From: WS-2 sp036507005
GTDB lineage: Bacteria; Eisenbacteria; RBG-16-71-46
NCBI GenBank assembly: GCA_036507005.1
Contig: DASXQT010000080.1
Span: forward strand, 17,096-81,095
DNA: 64,000 bases
Direction: 5' to 3'
The position numbers were made by a program, and so were the translations under genes. The notes below the pieces were generated by a model, which worked only from the letters and a program-made list of their open reading frames with translations, was not told the origin of the DNA and ran no database searches. Positions 25,954 through 33,837 of this stretch are shown piece by piece (within the stretch, counting starts at the first letter, position 1; every line of letters starts with the position of its first letter).

Positions 25954-25972
25954 TGTAACCTGTTACGTTACA
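25954..25972 (+). promoter_or_regulatory. Candidate HigA operator
   Basis: TGTAAC (25954-25959) and GTTACA (25967-25972) form an inverted repeat in an AT-rich patch 16 nt before the higB start, with a nested GTAAC-CT-GTTAC. Known HigA operators contain TTAC/GTAA half-sites placed over the higBA promoter; this one is inferred by analogy. Confidence 0.5.
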
Positions 25973-25987
25973 TGATACGATCGGGCC

Positions 25988-26268
25988 GTGGCGATCCTGA
26001 GCTTTCGTCACAAAGGTCTGGAACGCTTCTTCGTCCGCGGGACGACCGCCGGCATCCAAGCTGCGCATGCTCGAAAGTTGCGCCTGATCCTGGGTCGATT
26101 GAATGTCGCGATGGCCCCCGGGACATGGGCCTTCCAGGGCTGCGCCTCCATCCCCTCAAGGGCACACGGAAGGGAGAGTGGGCGGTGAGTGTGAGCGGGA
26201 ACTGGCGAGTCACGTTCGCCTTTTCCGGTCCAGATGTCGTCGGCGTCGACTACGAGGATTATCACTGA
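25988..26268 (+). pseudogene. higB: HigB-type toxin (RelE superfamily), frameshifted
   Basis: Two frames together give a complete HigB host-inhibition-of-growth toxin. Frame 1 from GTG/ATG 25988 reads F-R-H-K-G-L-E-R-F-F-V-R-G-T-T-A-G-I-Q through L-N-V-A-M-A-P. Frame 3 continues from nt ~26119 as D-M-G-L-P-G-L-R-L-H-P-L-K-G, then W-A-V-S-V-S-G-N-W-R-V-T-F, and ends V-D-Y-E-D-Y-H before the stop at 26268. The break sits in the C run at 26115-26119, where one missing C explains it. HigB toxins are ribosome-dependent mRNA endonucleases. As read, the product would be cut short, lose the catalytic C-terminal half and be inactive. A sequencing indel or a -1 slip at the C run are alternatives. Confidence 0.8.
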
Positions 26269-26277
26269 GGTGTCCCC

Positions 26278-26565
26278 ATGAGAATGCACAATCCCCCGCA
26301 TCCGGGCGAGGTGCTCCGCGAGCTTTGCCTCGAGCCCCTCGGGCTTACGGTCACCCGGGCCGCCAGGGCGCTCGGCGTCAGCCGCAAGACCCTGTCGAGC
26401 ATCCTGAACGGCCGCGCCGGCATCAGCCCCGAGATGGCCGTGCGGCTGTCGATCGCCTTCGGCACCAGTGCCGAAAGCTGGCTTCGCCAGCAGCTCCAGT
26501 ACGACCTCGCGAAGGCGGAAGCCAAGCGGCGACATCTCCGGGTCAAGAAGCTCGCCGCCGCGTGA
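26278..26565 (+). CDS. higA: HigA-family antitoxin (XRE HTH)
   Basis: 95 residues. It opens with H-P-G-E-V-L-R-E-L-C-L-E-P-L-G-L-T-V-T-R-A-A-R, the HigA/VapI-family start, followed by the helix-turn-helix L-G-V-S-R-K-T-L-S-S-I-L-N-G-R-A-G-I-S-P-E-M-A-V-R-L. It binds and neutralises HigB and represses the operon. It begins 9 nt after the toxin stop, the normal toxin-first order of higBA. The gene itself is intact, so the locus may survive as an orphan antitoxin or regulator. Confidence 0.92.
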   Translation: MRMHNPPHPGEVLRELCLEPLGLTVTRAARALGVSRKTLSSILNGRAGISPEMAVRLSIAFGTSAESWLRQQLQYDLAKAEAKRRHLRVKKLAAA

Positions 26566-26585
26566 CGCTCGTCCTCCGGCGACCG

Positions 26586-26609
26586 CGCCGGCATCGGCCG
26601 CCGCCGGCG
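26586..26609. terminator. GC hairpin between convergent higA and CPBP genes
   Basis: CGCCGGC (26586-26592) pairs with GCCGGCG (26603-26609) over a 10-nt loop in the 58-nt convergent gap. There is no clear T-tract. Confidence 0.3.
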
Positions 26610-26623
26610 GGCCGTGCCCGCCG

Positions 26624-27520
26624 CTATCCGTGCTGGACCGCCGCTCCGGGCTGCACACCCGCGGCGCGCTCGCTCTTCACCACGGCCGCGAGCCGGCGAA
26701 GCGCCCACACGGCGGCGGCGGCGGCGAGCAGCATCACCGCCAGCTCGGTCCAGAAGAGCCCGTCGAGCCCCACCTGCCATACCGGGCCCGGCACGCCGAG
26801 CCACCAGTAGCGCAGGAACGCGGCGAGGTCCACGCAGGTGTGGCCGATGATTCCGGGCACGATCGAGCCGGTGAGCCAGGCGATCGTCCCGTAGCCCACG
26901 CTCACGGCGACGTAGCAGGGAATGAAGGTCAGCCATGGCACCGGATCGGGCGCCTCCCAGCGGTAGTGGGCGAGGCTGAAGACCAGCGCGACGATGGCGA
27001 TCGCGGTCACCGGCCCGTGGCGGCGCTCGATCGGCGCCTGCATGTAGCCGCGGAACGAGGCCTCCTCGACCACGCCCGCGGTCGCGGCCGAGGCCACGAA
27101 CAGCAGCAGCACGGCGAGGAACGGGTGGCGCGCCAGCTCTTCCTGCGGGACCAGGTCCTGCGCCGGCCGGGTCGAGAGCCGGCGCGCGAGGTCGAGCATC
27201 ATGCGCAGCGCGAGGCTCGAGATCGCGGCCGCGATCAGCGACCACCGCCACACCCGGGGCGAGAGCGGCCCGGCGCGAAGCGCGAAGTGCCGGAGCTCGG
27301 CGGTCTCGCGCGGCCATCCGCGGCCCGAGAGCCAGCGCCAGTAGAGCCACAGCCAGGCCGCGATCGCGGCGGCGCCCCAGGGGATCGCGGGCAGCCACGC
27401 GATGTTCGCAGCAACCAATGCCTGGGCCGGGACCTGCCCCACGGTCGCCACCACGAAGCCGGCGAAGAGCGCGCGCGGCACCACCGGGATCCGCTGCCAC
27501 AGCGCGATCAGCCAGGTCAT
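26624..27520 (-). CDS. CPBP (Abi) family intramembrane metalloprotease
   Basis: 298 residues with about seven hydrophobic helices. The three CPBP motifs are present: V-E-E-A-S-F-R-G (EExxxR glutamates), F-S-L-A-H and I-I-G-H-T-C-V-D. Relatives (Rce1-like, Abi) are glutamate-type intramembrane proteases that process membrane peptides or prenylated proteins; some protect against bacteriocins. The target is unknown. It is convergent with higA, and the PmbA/TldD protease pair follows on the same strand 73 nt further along, which may or may not be related. Confidence 0.87.
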   Translation of the reverse strand: MTWLIALWQRIPVVPRALFAGFVVATVGQVPAQALVAANIAWLPAIPWGAAAIAAWLWLYWRWLSGRGWPRETAELRHFALRAGPLSPRVWRWSLIAAAISSLALRMMLDLARRLSTRPAQDLVPQEELARHPFLAVLLLFVASAATAGVVEEASFRGYMQAPIERRHGPVTAIAIVALVFSLAHYRWEAPDPVPWLTFIPCYVAVSVGYGTIAWLTGSIVPGIIGHTCVDLAAFLRYWWLGVPGPVWQVGLDGLFWTELAVMLLAAAAAVWALRRLAAVVKSERAAGVQPGAAVQHG

Positions 27521-27593
27521 GCGGTCCTCTCGCGCGCTCCGATACCGGAGCGCTCGCGGTCAGCCCATCCGCGCCCTCGCGGGCGCCGAGTGC

Positions 27594-28976
27594 CTACCCG
27601 CCGCTCACGGTCATCTCGGCGATCAGGAGCGTGGGGCTCGCCACGCTTCCTTCCCAGCGCAGATCGTTGCCCACCGCGATCACGTTGCGCAGCATGTCGA
27701 GCGAGTTCGACGCCACGGTCACGCCGTCGACGGGAAACACCTTCTCGCCACCCTCGATCCAGAACCCCTGCGCCTGGAACGAGTAGTCCCCGGTCACGGA
27801 GTTGAACCCGAACGAGCCCTGGTCGTCCATGAAGAACCCGCGGCCGGCTTTGCGCACGATGGCCTCCGGGGTCTCGCTCCCGGGCTCGAGGTAGAGGTTG
27901 TGGGAGCCGATCCCCGGGATCGACGAGTAGCTGCGCACCGCGCTCCCGGTGGGCTCGGTGCCGGCGCGGCGCGCGTGGTAGACGTCGTAGAGGTACATGG
28001 CGCACCGCCCGCGGTCGATCAGCACGTTGCGCCGCGTCCGCATGCCTTCGCCATCATGAGGGGCGCTGCCCACGCCGCGCGCGAGCCGGCCGTCGTCCAC
28101 CAGAGTCACGAGCGAGGAGGCGATGGTCTCGCCCAGCTTCCCGGTGAGCCAGGAGGAGCTCTTGATCACCGACTCGCCGCTGAAGGCGTCGAGCATCTCG
28201 GAGATCCACGACTCGGCCACGTCGGGGTGCATGACCACCGGCACCCGCGCCGTGGGCACGGGGCGCGCGCCGATGCGCGACACCGCGCGGCGCGCCGCTT
28301 CGCGCGCGATCGCCTCCATGGGCGGCAGCTCGGTGAGCCAGCGCTTGGTCAGGCCGTAGGCGCCGGTCTGTTGCCTCCCGTCGCGGTCGTCGGCGAGCGG
28401 CACGACGTAGGCGCTCATCGCCGTGCCGCTCGAGGTGCGCGTGAGGCCGTGGGAGTTGGCGAGCACCGTGGTGCCCGACCCGCCGGTCACGTGGGCGCCG
28501 TCGGTGCGGCGGATGCGCGGGTCGTGGGCCAGCGCCACGCGCTCGAGCTCGAGCGCGAGCTCGATCTTCTTCTCCGCCGGAAGCTCGAGCACCGCCGGGT
28601 CGAAGAGCGCGAGGTCCGCGCCGGCCGATTCGCCGGCCTCGGCGGGCGCGGGCAGCGCGTTCGCCGGGTCGGGCGTGGAGAGCCGCGCGAGCGCGACCGC
28701 GCGCCGCGCCAGGTCGTCGAGCCGCTCGGGCCCGAGGTCGTTGCTCGACACGAACCCCACCGCGCCGCCGGCGATCACGCGCAGGCCGACGCCGCGGGTC
28801 GCGCTCTGCTTGAGCGTCTCGACCTTGCCGCCGTTCACCTCGACGCTGAACGAGCGCGAGCTCTGCACGCAGGCCTCGGCGTGATCGGCGCCCGCGCGCC
28901 GCGCGCGCTCGACCGCGGACGCGGCGACCGCCTCGAGCCCGGCGGACGCCATCGCCTCGGCAGCGGGGTCGTTCAC
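27594..28976 (-). CDS. pmbA: PmbA/TldE-like metalloprotease subunit
   Basis: 460 residues from GTG 28976, overlapping the tldD stop as GTGA. The TldD/PmbA fold is seen in A-C-V-Q-S-S-R-S-F-S-V-E-V, the V-G-L-R-V-I-A-G-G-A-V-G-F strand, P-V-V-M-H-P-D-V-A-E-S-W and the terminal half with S-Y-S-S-I-P-G-I-G-S-H-N-L-Y and G-D-Y-S-F-Q-A-Q-G-F-W-I-E-G-G. PmbA/TldE lacks the HExxxH zinc motif and partners TldD to form the active heterodimer that degrades unfolded peptides and matures some RiPPs in E. coli. The length (E. coli PmbA 450) and pairing fit. Confidence 0.92.
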   Translation of the reverse strand: MNDPAAEAMASAGLEAVAASAVERARRAGADHAEACVQSSRSFSVEVNGGKVETLKQSATRGVGLRVIAGGAVGFVSSNDLGPERLDDLARRAVALARLSTPDPANALPAPAEAGESAGADLALFDPAVLELPAEKKIELALELERVALAHDPRIRRTDGAHVTGGSGTTVLANSHGLTRTSSGTAMSAYVVPLADDRDGRQQTGAYGLTKRWLTELPPMEAIAREAARRAVSRIGARPVPTARVPVVMHPDVAESWISEMLDAFSGESVIKSSSWLTGKLGETIASSLVTLVDDGRLARGVGSAPHDGEGMRTRRNVLIDRGRCAMYLYDVYHARRAGTEPTGSAVRSYSSIPGIGSHNLYLEPGSETPEAIVRKAGRGFFMDDQGSFGFNSVTGDYSFQAQGFWIEGGEKVFPVDGVTVASNSLDMLRNVIAVGNDLRWEGSVASPTLLIAEMTVSGG

Positions 28977-30415
28977 GTGCTGGTGCCTCCCACCGTGATC
29001 GCGCGGAACCGCACCGTGGGCTGGCCCACGCCCACCGGCTTCCACTGCCCGTCCTTGCCGCACGAGCCGGTGCTGCCGTCGATCTCGAGGTCGTTCGCGA
29101 CCGCGTCGATCTTGAGCATGGCGTCGTTGCCGTTGCCGGTGAGCGTGGCGTTCCGCACCGGCTCGGCCAGCTTGCCGTTCACGATCCGGTAGGCCTCGGT
29201 GACCTGGAAGGAGAAGTTGCCGTCGGCGGGGTTCACCGAGCCCCCGCCCAGGCTCTTGCAGTAGAGCCCGCGCTTGACGTCCGCGATCAGGTCCTGCGGC
29301 GGGTGCGTCCCGGCCTCGATGTAGGTGTTGGTCATGCGGCAGATCGGGACGTCGCGGTACGAGCTGCGGCGCCCGTTCCCGGTCGGGCGGTTGCCGGTGA
29401 GGCGCGCGTTGAGCAGGTCCCACAGGTAGCCGGTCAGGATCCCGTCCTCGACCAGCACCGTGCGCTGGGCCGGGGTGCCCTCGTCGTCGACGCGGAACGA
29501 TCCGCGGCTGTGCGGGACGATCCCGCTGTCCACGATGGTGACGCCCTTCGAGGCCACGAGCTGGCCCATCTGGCGCGCGCGGATCGAGGTCTGCTTGCGG
29601 ATCGTGTCGCCCTCCATGCTGTGGCCGAAGCACTCGTGCACCATCACGCCGCCCCAGCCGGGCGAGACCACCACCGGGTAGGCGCCGGCCTCGGGCTCGC
29701 GGGCGCCGAGCAGCGTGACCGCGGTGGCCGCCGCTTCGTTCGCGATCTCCTCGGGGTTGCGCTCGCTCTCGAAGTAGCCGGCCTCGACGCTGCCGCCGCC
29801 GGTCGAGTAGCCCTCCTGGCGCTCGGCGCCCTGGATCGCGAGCGCCGAGACCGTGAGGCGCGTGAGGAACTGGCGGTCCGCGGCCCACAGCCCGTCGCTG
29901 TTCGCGACCACGAACGACTTGGAGGAGTCGGCGAGCGTGACCCACACCTCGTGGATGCGCGCGTCGTGCCCGCGCGCGGCGTGGTTGGCGCGCTCGACCA
30001 GCGCGATCTTGCCTGCCTCGTCGAGTGCCAGCGGCGCGGGGCGCTCGAGGCGGAAGGGCCAGGGCGCGTCCACGACCCGGAACGCCCGCGGCTTCCCGTT
30101 CCCCGCCGCGCCGCGCGCGATGCGGGCCGCCACGCGCGCCGCCTCGCGCAGGTCGTCGGGGGAGAAGCCGTCGGCGTAGGCGTAGCCGGTCTGGTCCCCG
30201 ATCACGGCCCGCACGCCCAGGCCCTGGTTCACCGAGTAGGCGGAGGTCTTGAGCCGGTTCTCCTCGTAGGCGAACGAGGTGTGCACCGAGTGCTCGCCGA
30301 AGACCTCGGCGAACTCGGCGCCCTTCGAGCGGGCGATCTCGATCAGCTCGGCCGCGAGCTCCTGCGGCAGGGCGGTCTCGAGGTCGGGCAGAGCGAGGTT
30401 TGACGCTGTGTTCAT
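28973..30415 (-). CDS. tldD: TldD metalloprotease subunit
   Basis: 480 residues from ATG 30415 (E. coli TldD has 481). The zinc site H-E-C-F-G-H is visible in V-M-V-H-E-C-F-G-H-S-M-E-G-D. It continues to R-M-T-N-T-Y-I-E-A-G and C-K-S-L-G-G-G-S-V-N-P, the family's C-terminal signature. With PmbA it forms a cytosolic protease complex that cleaves small unfolded peptides. It is the first gene of the overlapping tldD-pmbA pair. No RiPP precursor is recognised next to it. An in-frame start at 30508 would add 31 low-complexity residues and is unlikely. Confidence 0.94.
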   Translation of the reverse strand: MNTASNLALPDLETALPQELAAELIEIARSKGAEFAEVFGEHSVHTSFAYEENRLKTSAYSVNQGLGVRAVIGDQTGYAYADGFSPDDLREAARVAARIARGAAGNGKPRAFRVVDAPWPFRLERPAPLALDEAGKIALVERANHAARGHDARIHEVWVTLADSSKSFVVANSDGLWAADRQFLTRLTVSALAIQGAERQEGYSTGGGSVEAGYFESERNPEEIANEAAATAVTLLGAREPEAGAYPVVVSPGWGGVMVHECFGHSMEGDTIRKQTSIRARQMGQLVASKGVTIVDSGIVPHSRGSFRVDDEGTPAQRTVLVEDGILTGYLWDLLNARLTGNRPTGNGRRSSYRDVPICRMTNTYIEAGTHPPQDLIADVKRGLYCKSLGGGSVNPADGNFSFQVTEAYRIVNGKLAEPVRNATLTGNGNDAMLKIDAVANDLEIDGSTGSCGKDGQWKPVGVGQPTVRFRAITVGGTST

Positions 30416-30602
30416 GAGAGCCCCGATGAGCCGGGCGGAAGGGGTGGCCGGGAGCCGAAGTCTATGGGGGGCCCGCGGGATGCGCAAACCGGCTCGATGC
30501 CGGCTCATCCTGGCGCGGCGCCGCGGGCGCCGCCGCCTTTGCGCCCGCGAGGCGCGGGGCTATGCTCCCGGGGCAGGCAGCGGCCGCGGGAGGGGAGCAG
30601 GC

Positions 30603-30953
30603 ATGAAAACCGGATTCCTGAACGGTGCGGCGCTCGCCGCCGCGTTGGTGCTGCTCGCGGCCGGCGGGCCGTGGCTCGCGCGCCAGATCGGCAGCCTCCC
30701 CCGCGCCGGCGCGCTCTCGGCGCGCGCGAACCAGAAGATCGTCACGCTCGAGGTCGGCGGCATGACCTGCAGCGGCTGCGCCTCCGCCGTCCGCACCCAG
30801 ATCGCGGCGCTCGATGGCGTCGCGGCGGTCGAGGTGCGGCTCGGGCAGCGGCGGGCCTACGTCGTGTGCGATCCGGCGGTCCCGGACAGCGCGCTCACCG
30901 CCGCGGTCGGACGCGCGGGCCCGGGATTCCTGGGCGTGGTCGTCTCGCGATAG
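30603..30953 (+). CDS. Membrane-anchored heavy-metal-associated (HMA) protein
   Basis: 116 residues. An N-terminal hydrophobic helix (8-28) is followed by one HMA ferredoxin-like domain with the metal site G-M-T-C56-S-G-C59 and the helix A-S-A-V-R-T-Q-I-A-A-L-D-G-V, as in MerP and CopZ. It probably binds Cu(I)/Hg(II)-type soft metals in the periplasm or at the membrane. GGAG lies upstream of the ATG. No transporter gene is adjacent; the metal ATPase at 57915 is the only pump in the window. Confidence 0.88.
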   Translation: MKTGFLNGAALAAALVLLAAGGPWLARQIGSLPRAGALSARANQKIVTLEVGGMTCSGCASAVRTQIAALDGVAAVEVRLGQRRAYVVCDPAVPDSALTAAVGRAGPGFLGVVVSR

Positions 30954-31091
30954 CGCTCTGCAGGGCGGAGGCTGCGGAAGGCCGGGGTCGGCAGCGGATT
31001 TTCCGCCCCTCCCGACGGGAATCAGGTGTATACCCTCTCGCATCGGCGATCGAGATGGGTAGGGGGGATGCCCCTCTCGCGGGGACCCACC

Positions 31092-33542
31092 ATGGCGAAC
31101 ACCGATTCCAGATCCCGTCCACGCGACCGTTCCCCCGGCACCGCCGCCGGCGCTCCGCGGTTTCGTTTCCGTGCCGCGATGCTCGCGGTGGCCGCCGCGT
31201 GCCTCGTGGTACAGGGACGCGCGGGACTCGCACAGACCATCGACCAGAACCTGTGGGTCACGGACGGCGACGTGAACACCGTCGTGCGCGCCGGCGGGAC
31301 GATCTACATCGGCGGCGCCTTCACTCGTGTCGGGCCTGCCACGGGGGGAGGGGTTCCCCTCGATGCCGGCAGCGGCGCGCTGCTGCCGGCGTTCCCGAAG
31401 GTGGCGGGCACCCTGTACGCGGTGGCTTCTGACGGCTCGGGCGGCTGGTACGTCGGGGGGAGCTTCACGGCCGTGGGAGGCGCTCCCCGGTCCAACCTCG
31501 CGCACGTGGCTGCGGACCTGTCGGTCTCTGCCTGGGATCCGAGCGCCAACGGCCGGGTCCTGGCCCTGGCGGTGAGTGGGTCCACCGTCTACGCGGGCGG
31601 GGATTTCACCGGCGTCGGCGGGCAGACGCGCAACCGGATCGCCGCGCTCAGCGCGGCGACGGGCACGGCGACCCCCTGGGACCCGAACGCCAACGACTTC
31701 GTCTACGCCCTCGCCGCGAGCGGCTCCACCGTCTACGCGGGCGGGGGCTTCACCAACATCGGGGAGCAGGCGCGCAACCGGATCGCCGCGCTCGATGCCG
31801 CGACCGGGGCGGCCGCCGGATGGGACCCGAACGCCGACGACAACGTTTACGCCTTGGAGGTGACCGGCTCCACGGTCTACGCGGGCGGGCGCTTCCTCCA
31901 CATCGGCGGGCAGGCCCGGAGCTGCATCGCTGCGCTCGATCCCACGACCGGCGCGGCCACCTCCTGGAACCCGAACGCCAACGGCCTCGTGCTCGCCCTC
32001 GCGGTGGGCGGCTCCACGGTCTACGCAGGCGGGGCCTTCACCAGCATCGGCGGGCAGCCGCGTAACTACGTCGCCGGGCTGGATGCCGCGCTCGGGGGCG
32101 CTTCGGGCTGGAACCCAAACGCTGGCGGCTTCGTCCAAGCCCTGGCGGTGAGCGGCTCCGCGGTCTACGTGGCAGGGGAGTTCGCCGGCATCGGCGGGCA
32201 GGTGCGCAACCGGATCGCCGCGCTCGATCGCGCGACCGGGGCGCCCACGGCATGGAACCCGGACGCCAACGGCATCGTCTGGGCGCTGGGGGTGAGCGGC
32301 TCCACCGTCTATGCAGGCGGGGAGTTCACCAGCCTCGGCGGGCAGGTCCGAAGCTGCCTCGCCGCGCTCGATGCCGCAACCGGAGTGGCGACCGCCTGGA
32401 ACCCGAACGCCAATGGCGCCGTCTACGCCCTGGCGGTGAGCGGGTCCGCAGTCTATGCGGGCGGTGGGTTCGGCAGCATCGGCGGGCAGGTGCGCTCTTG
32501 CATCGCCGCGCTCGATGCCACGACCGGGGCGGCGACCGCCTGGAATCCGAACCCCGACGACGTGGTCTTCGCCCTGGCCGTGAGCGGGTCGACCGTCTAC
32601 GCCGGCGGCTGGTTCACCAGCATCGGGGGACAGGCGCGCTACTACATCGCGGCGCTCGATGCCGCGACCGGGTTGGCCACGGCCTGGGACGCCAGCGCCA
32701 GCGGCAAGGTCCGCGCGCTGGCGGTGAGCGGCACCACCGTCTATGCGGGTGGTTACTTCTGCGGCATCGGCGGGCAGCCGCGCTGCCGGATCGCGGCGCT
32801 GGATGCCGCGACCGGCGCGGCTACACCATGGGACCCGAACGCCAACAGCACCGTCGACGCCCTGGCGGTGAGCGGCTCCATCATCTACGCCGGCGGGCGC
32901 TTCACCAGCATCGGCGGGCTGCCGCGCAACTACGTCGCCGCGCTCGATGCCGCGACCGGGGAGGCCACCGCCTGGAACCCGAGCCCCGATCTCTACGTCA
33001 ATGCTCTGGCCGTGAGCGGCTCGACCGTCTACGCGGGTGGGTGGTTCACCACCATCGGCGGACAGGCGCGTCATTACATCGCCGCGCTCGATACGGCATT
33101 CGGGTTCCCCACCGCCTGGGACCCGGACGCCAGCGGCCCGGCTTGGGCGGTGGCGGCCGGCGGCTCCTCGGTCTACGTGGGCGGGGGCTTCAGCAGCATC
33201 GGCGGGCTGCCGCAGAGCCGGATCGCCGCCTTCGAAACCGCCAGCGTCGGCGTGCCTGGGGAGCGGGGCGGAGGACCGGTCGCCTCGCGCCTCGAAAACC
33301 TCCCCAACCCCTTTCGAGCTTCGACGAGGATCACGTTCGTCCTTCGCTCCGAGGCGCGCGTGACGCTCGAGGTGTTCGACCTGGCGGGGCGTGTGGTGGC
33401 AACCCTCCTCCGCGGCGAGCCCGAGCCGGCGGGAATCCACCATCTGGAGTTCCGGCGCCCCGGTCTTCCCAGCGGGCTCTATGTGACCCGCCTGCGGGCA
33501 GGCGGTGACGTCCTCACCCGGAAGATGCTCCTGCTGGACTGA
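31092..33542 (+). CDS. Secreted repeat beta-propeller protein with FlgD-like CTD
   Basis: About 816 residues from ATG 31092 (an in-frame ATG at 31026 is less likely). A twin-Arg-poor Sec leader ends in ...G-R-A-G-L-A-Q-T. Twelve consecutive 48-residue repeats follow, each A-L-A-V-S-G-S-T-V-Y-A-G-G-x-F-T-x-I-G-G-Q, R-I-A-A-L-D-A-A-T-G, W-(D/N)-P-N-A, with two more divergent units at the N-terminus. Each is one propeller blade. The CTD starts with N-L-P-N-P-F-R-A-S-T and ends G-L-Y-V-T-R-L-R-A-G. It is probably a cell-surface protein exported by the CTD system. No catalytic motif is visible. Confidence 0.85.
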   Translation: MANTDSRSRPRDRSPGTAAGAPRFRFRAAMLAVAAACLVVQGRAGLAQTIDQNLWVTDGDVNTVVRAGGTIYIGGAFTRVGPATGGGVPLDAGSGALLPAFPKVAGTLYAVASDGSGGWYVGGSFTAVGGAPRSNLAHVAADLSVSAWDPSANGRVLALAVSGSTVYAGGDFTGVGGQTRNRIAALSAATGTATPWDPNANDFVYALAASGSTVYAGGGFTNIGEQARNRIAALDAATGAAAGWDPNADDNVYALEVTGSTVYAGGRFLHIGGQARSCIAALDPTTGAATSWNPNANGLVLALAVGGSTVYAGGAFTSIGGQPRNYVAGLDAALGGASGWNPNAGGFVQALAVSGSAVYVAGEFAGIGGQVRNRIAALDRATGAPTAWNPDANGIVWALGVSGSTVYAGGEFTSLGGQVRSCLAALDAATGVATAWNPNANGAVYALAVSGSAVYAGGGFGSIGGQVRSCIAALDATTGAATAWNPNPDDVVFALAVSGSTVYAGGWFTSIGGQARYYIAALDAATGLATAWDASASGKVRALAVSGTTVYAGGYFCGIGGQPRCRIAALDAATGAATPWDPNANSTVDALAVSGSIIYAGGRFTSIGGLPRNYVAALDAATGEATAWNPSPDLYVNALAVSGSTVYAGGWFTTIGGQARHYIAALDTAFGFPTAWDPDASGPAWAVAAGGSSVYVGGGFSSIGGLPQSRIAAFETASVGVPGERGGGPVASRLENLPNPFRASTRITFVLRSEARVTLEVFDLAGRVVATLLRGEPEPAGIHHLEFRRPGLPSGLYVTRLRAGGDVLTRKMLLLD
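31555..33240. repeat. Twelve 144-bp coding repeats
   Basis: Tandem 144-bp units encoding the 48-residue propeller blade. Neighbouring units are highly similar at the DNA level, so unequal exchange could alter blade number. Confidence 0.8.
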
Positions 33543-33550
33543 ACTGCGCG

Positions 33551-33635
33551 TCTCGGACCTGCCGCGCACGTTTCGTGAGCCGAAACTCCCGAACCCCTCT
33601 CGGACCCGCCGCGCACGCCGCGCGAGCCGCAACTC
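33551..33635. repeat. Imperfect 38-bp direct repeat
   Basis: tctcggacctgccgcgcacg... at 33551-33588 recurs with a few substitutions at 33598-33635, a 47-bp period, in the 295-bp gap after the propeller gene. No gene is seen in this gap. Confidence 0.65.
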
Positions 33636-33751
33636 GATGCAGCTTCGTGGGCTCGGCCCTCCCGCCCGCTCGGCGCCGGAGCCGAGCGGCGCCCGCTCTC
33701 CGCAAGCGCCAGCGCCTCGTTTCTTGTGTTCCTCGCGAGCCGCGCCGGTGG

Positions 33752-33757
33752 TAAAAT
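33752..33757 (+). promoter_or_regulatory. Candidate -10 element
   Basis: TAAAAT (5/6 to consensus) in otherwise GC-rich DNA, 80 nt before the ATG of the haem-propeller gene. The -35 match is poor. Confidence 0.25.
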
Positions 33758-33837
33758 GCGGCGCAACCGCCGCCGCTCATACCCCCCCCCAACAGCCGAG
33801 CGGTTTCTGCCCGTTGGCTCGCGCCGGGAGACCTGCC

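Noticed and set aside
23019..25958. A 979-codon plus-strand frame opposite the kinase gene
   Set aside because: Antisense shadow of a complete Hanks kinase; composition rich in Arg/His/Glu without motifs.
30462..33632. A 1056-codon minus-strand frame with apparent repeats opposite the propeller gene
   Set aside because: The repeats are the mirror of the 144-bp blade repeats on the coding strand.
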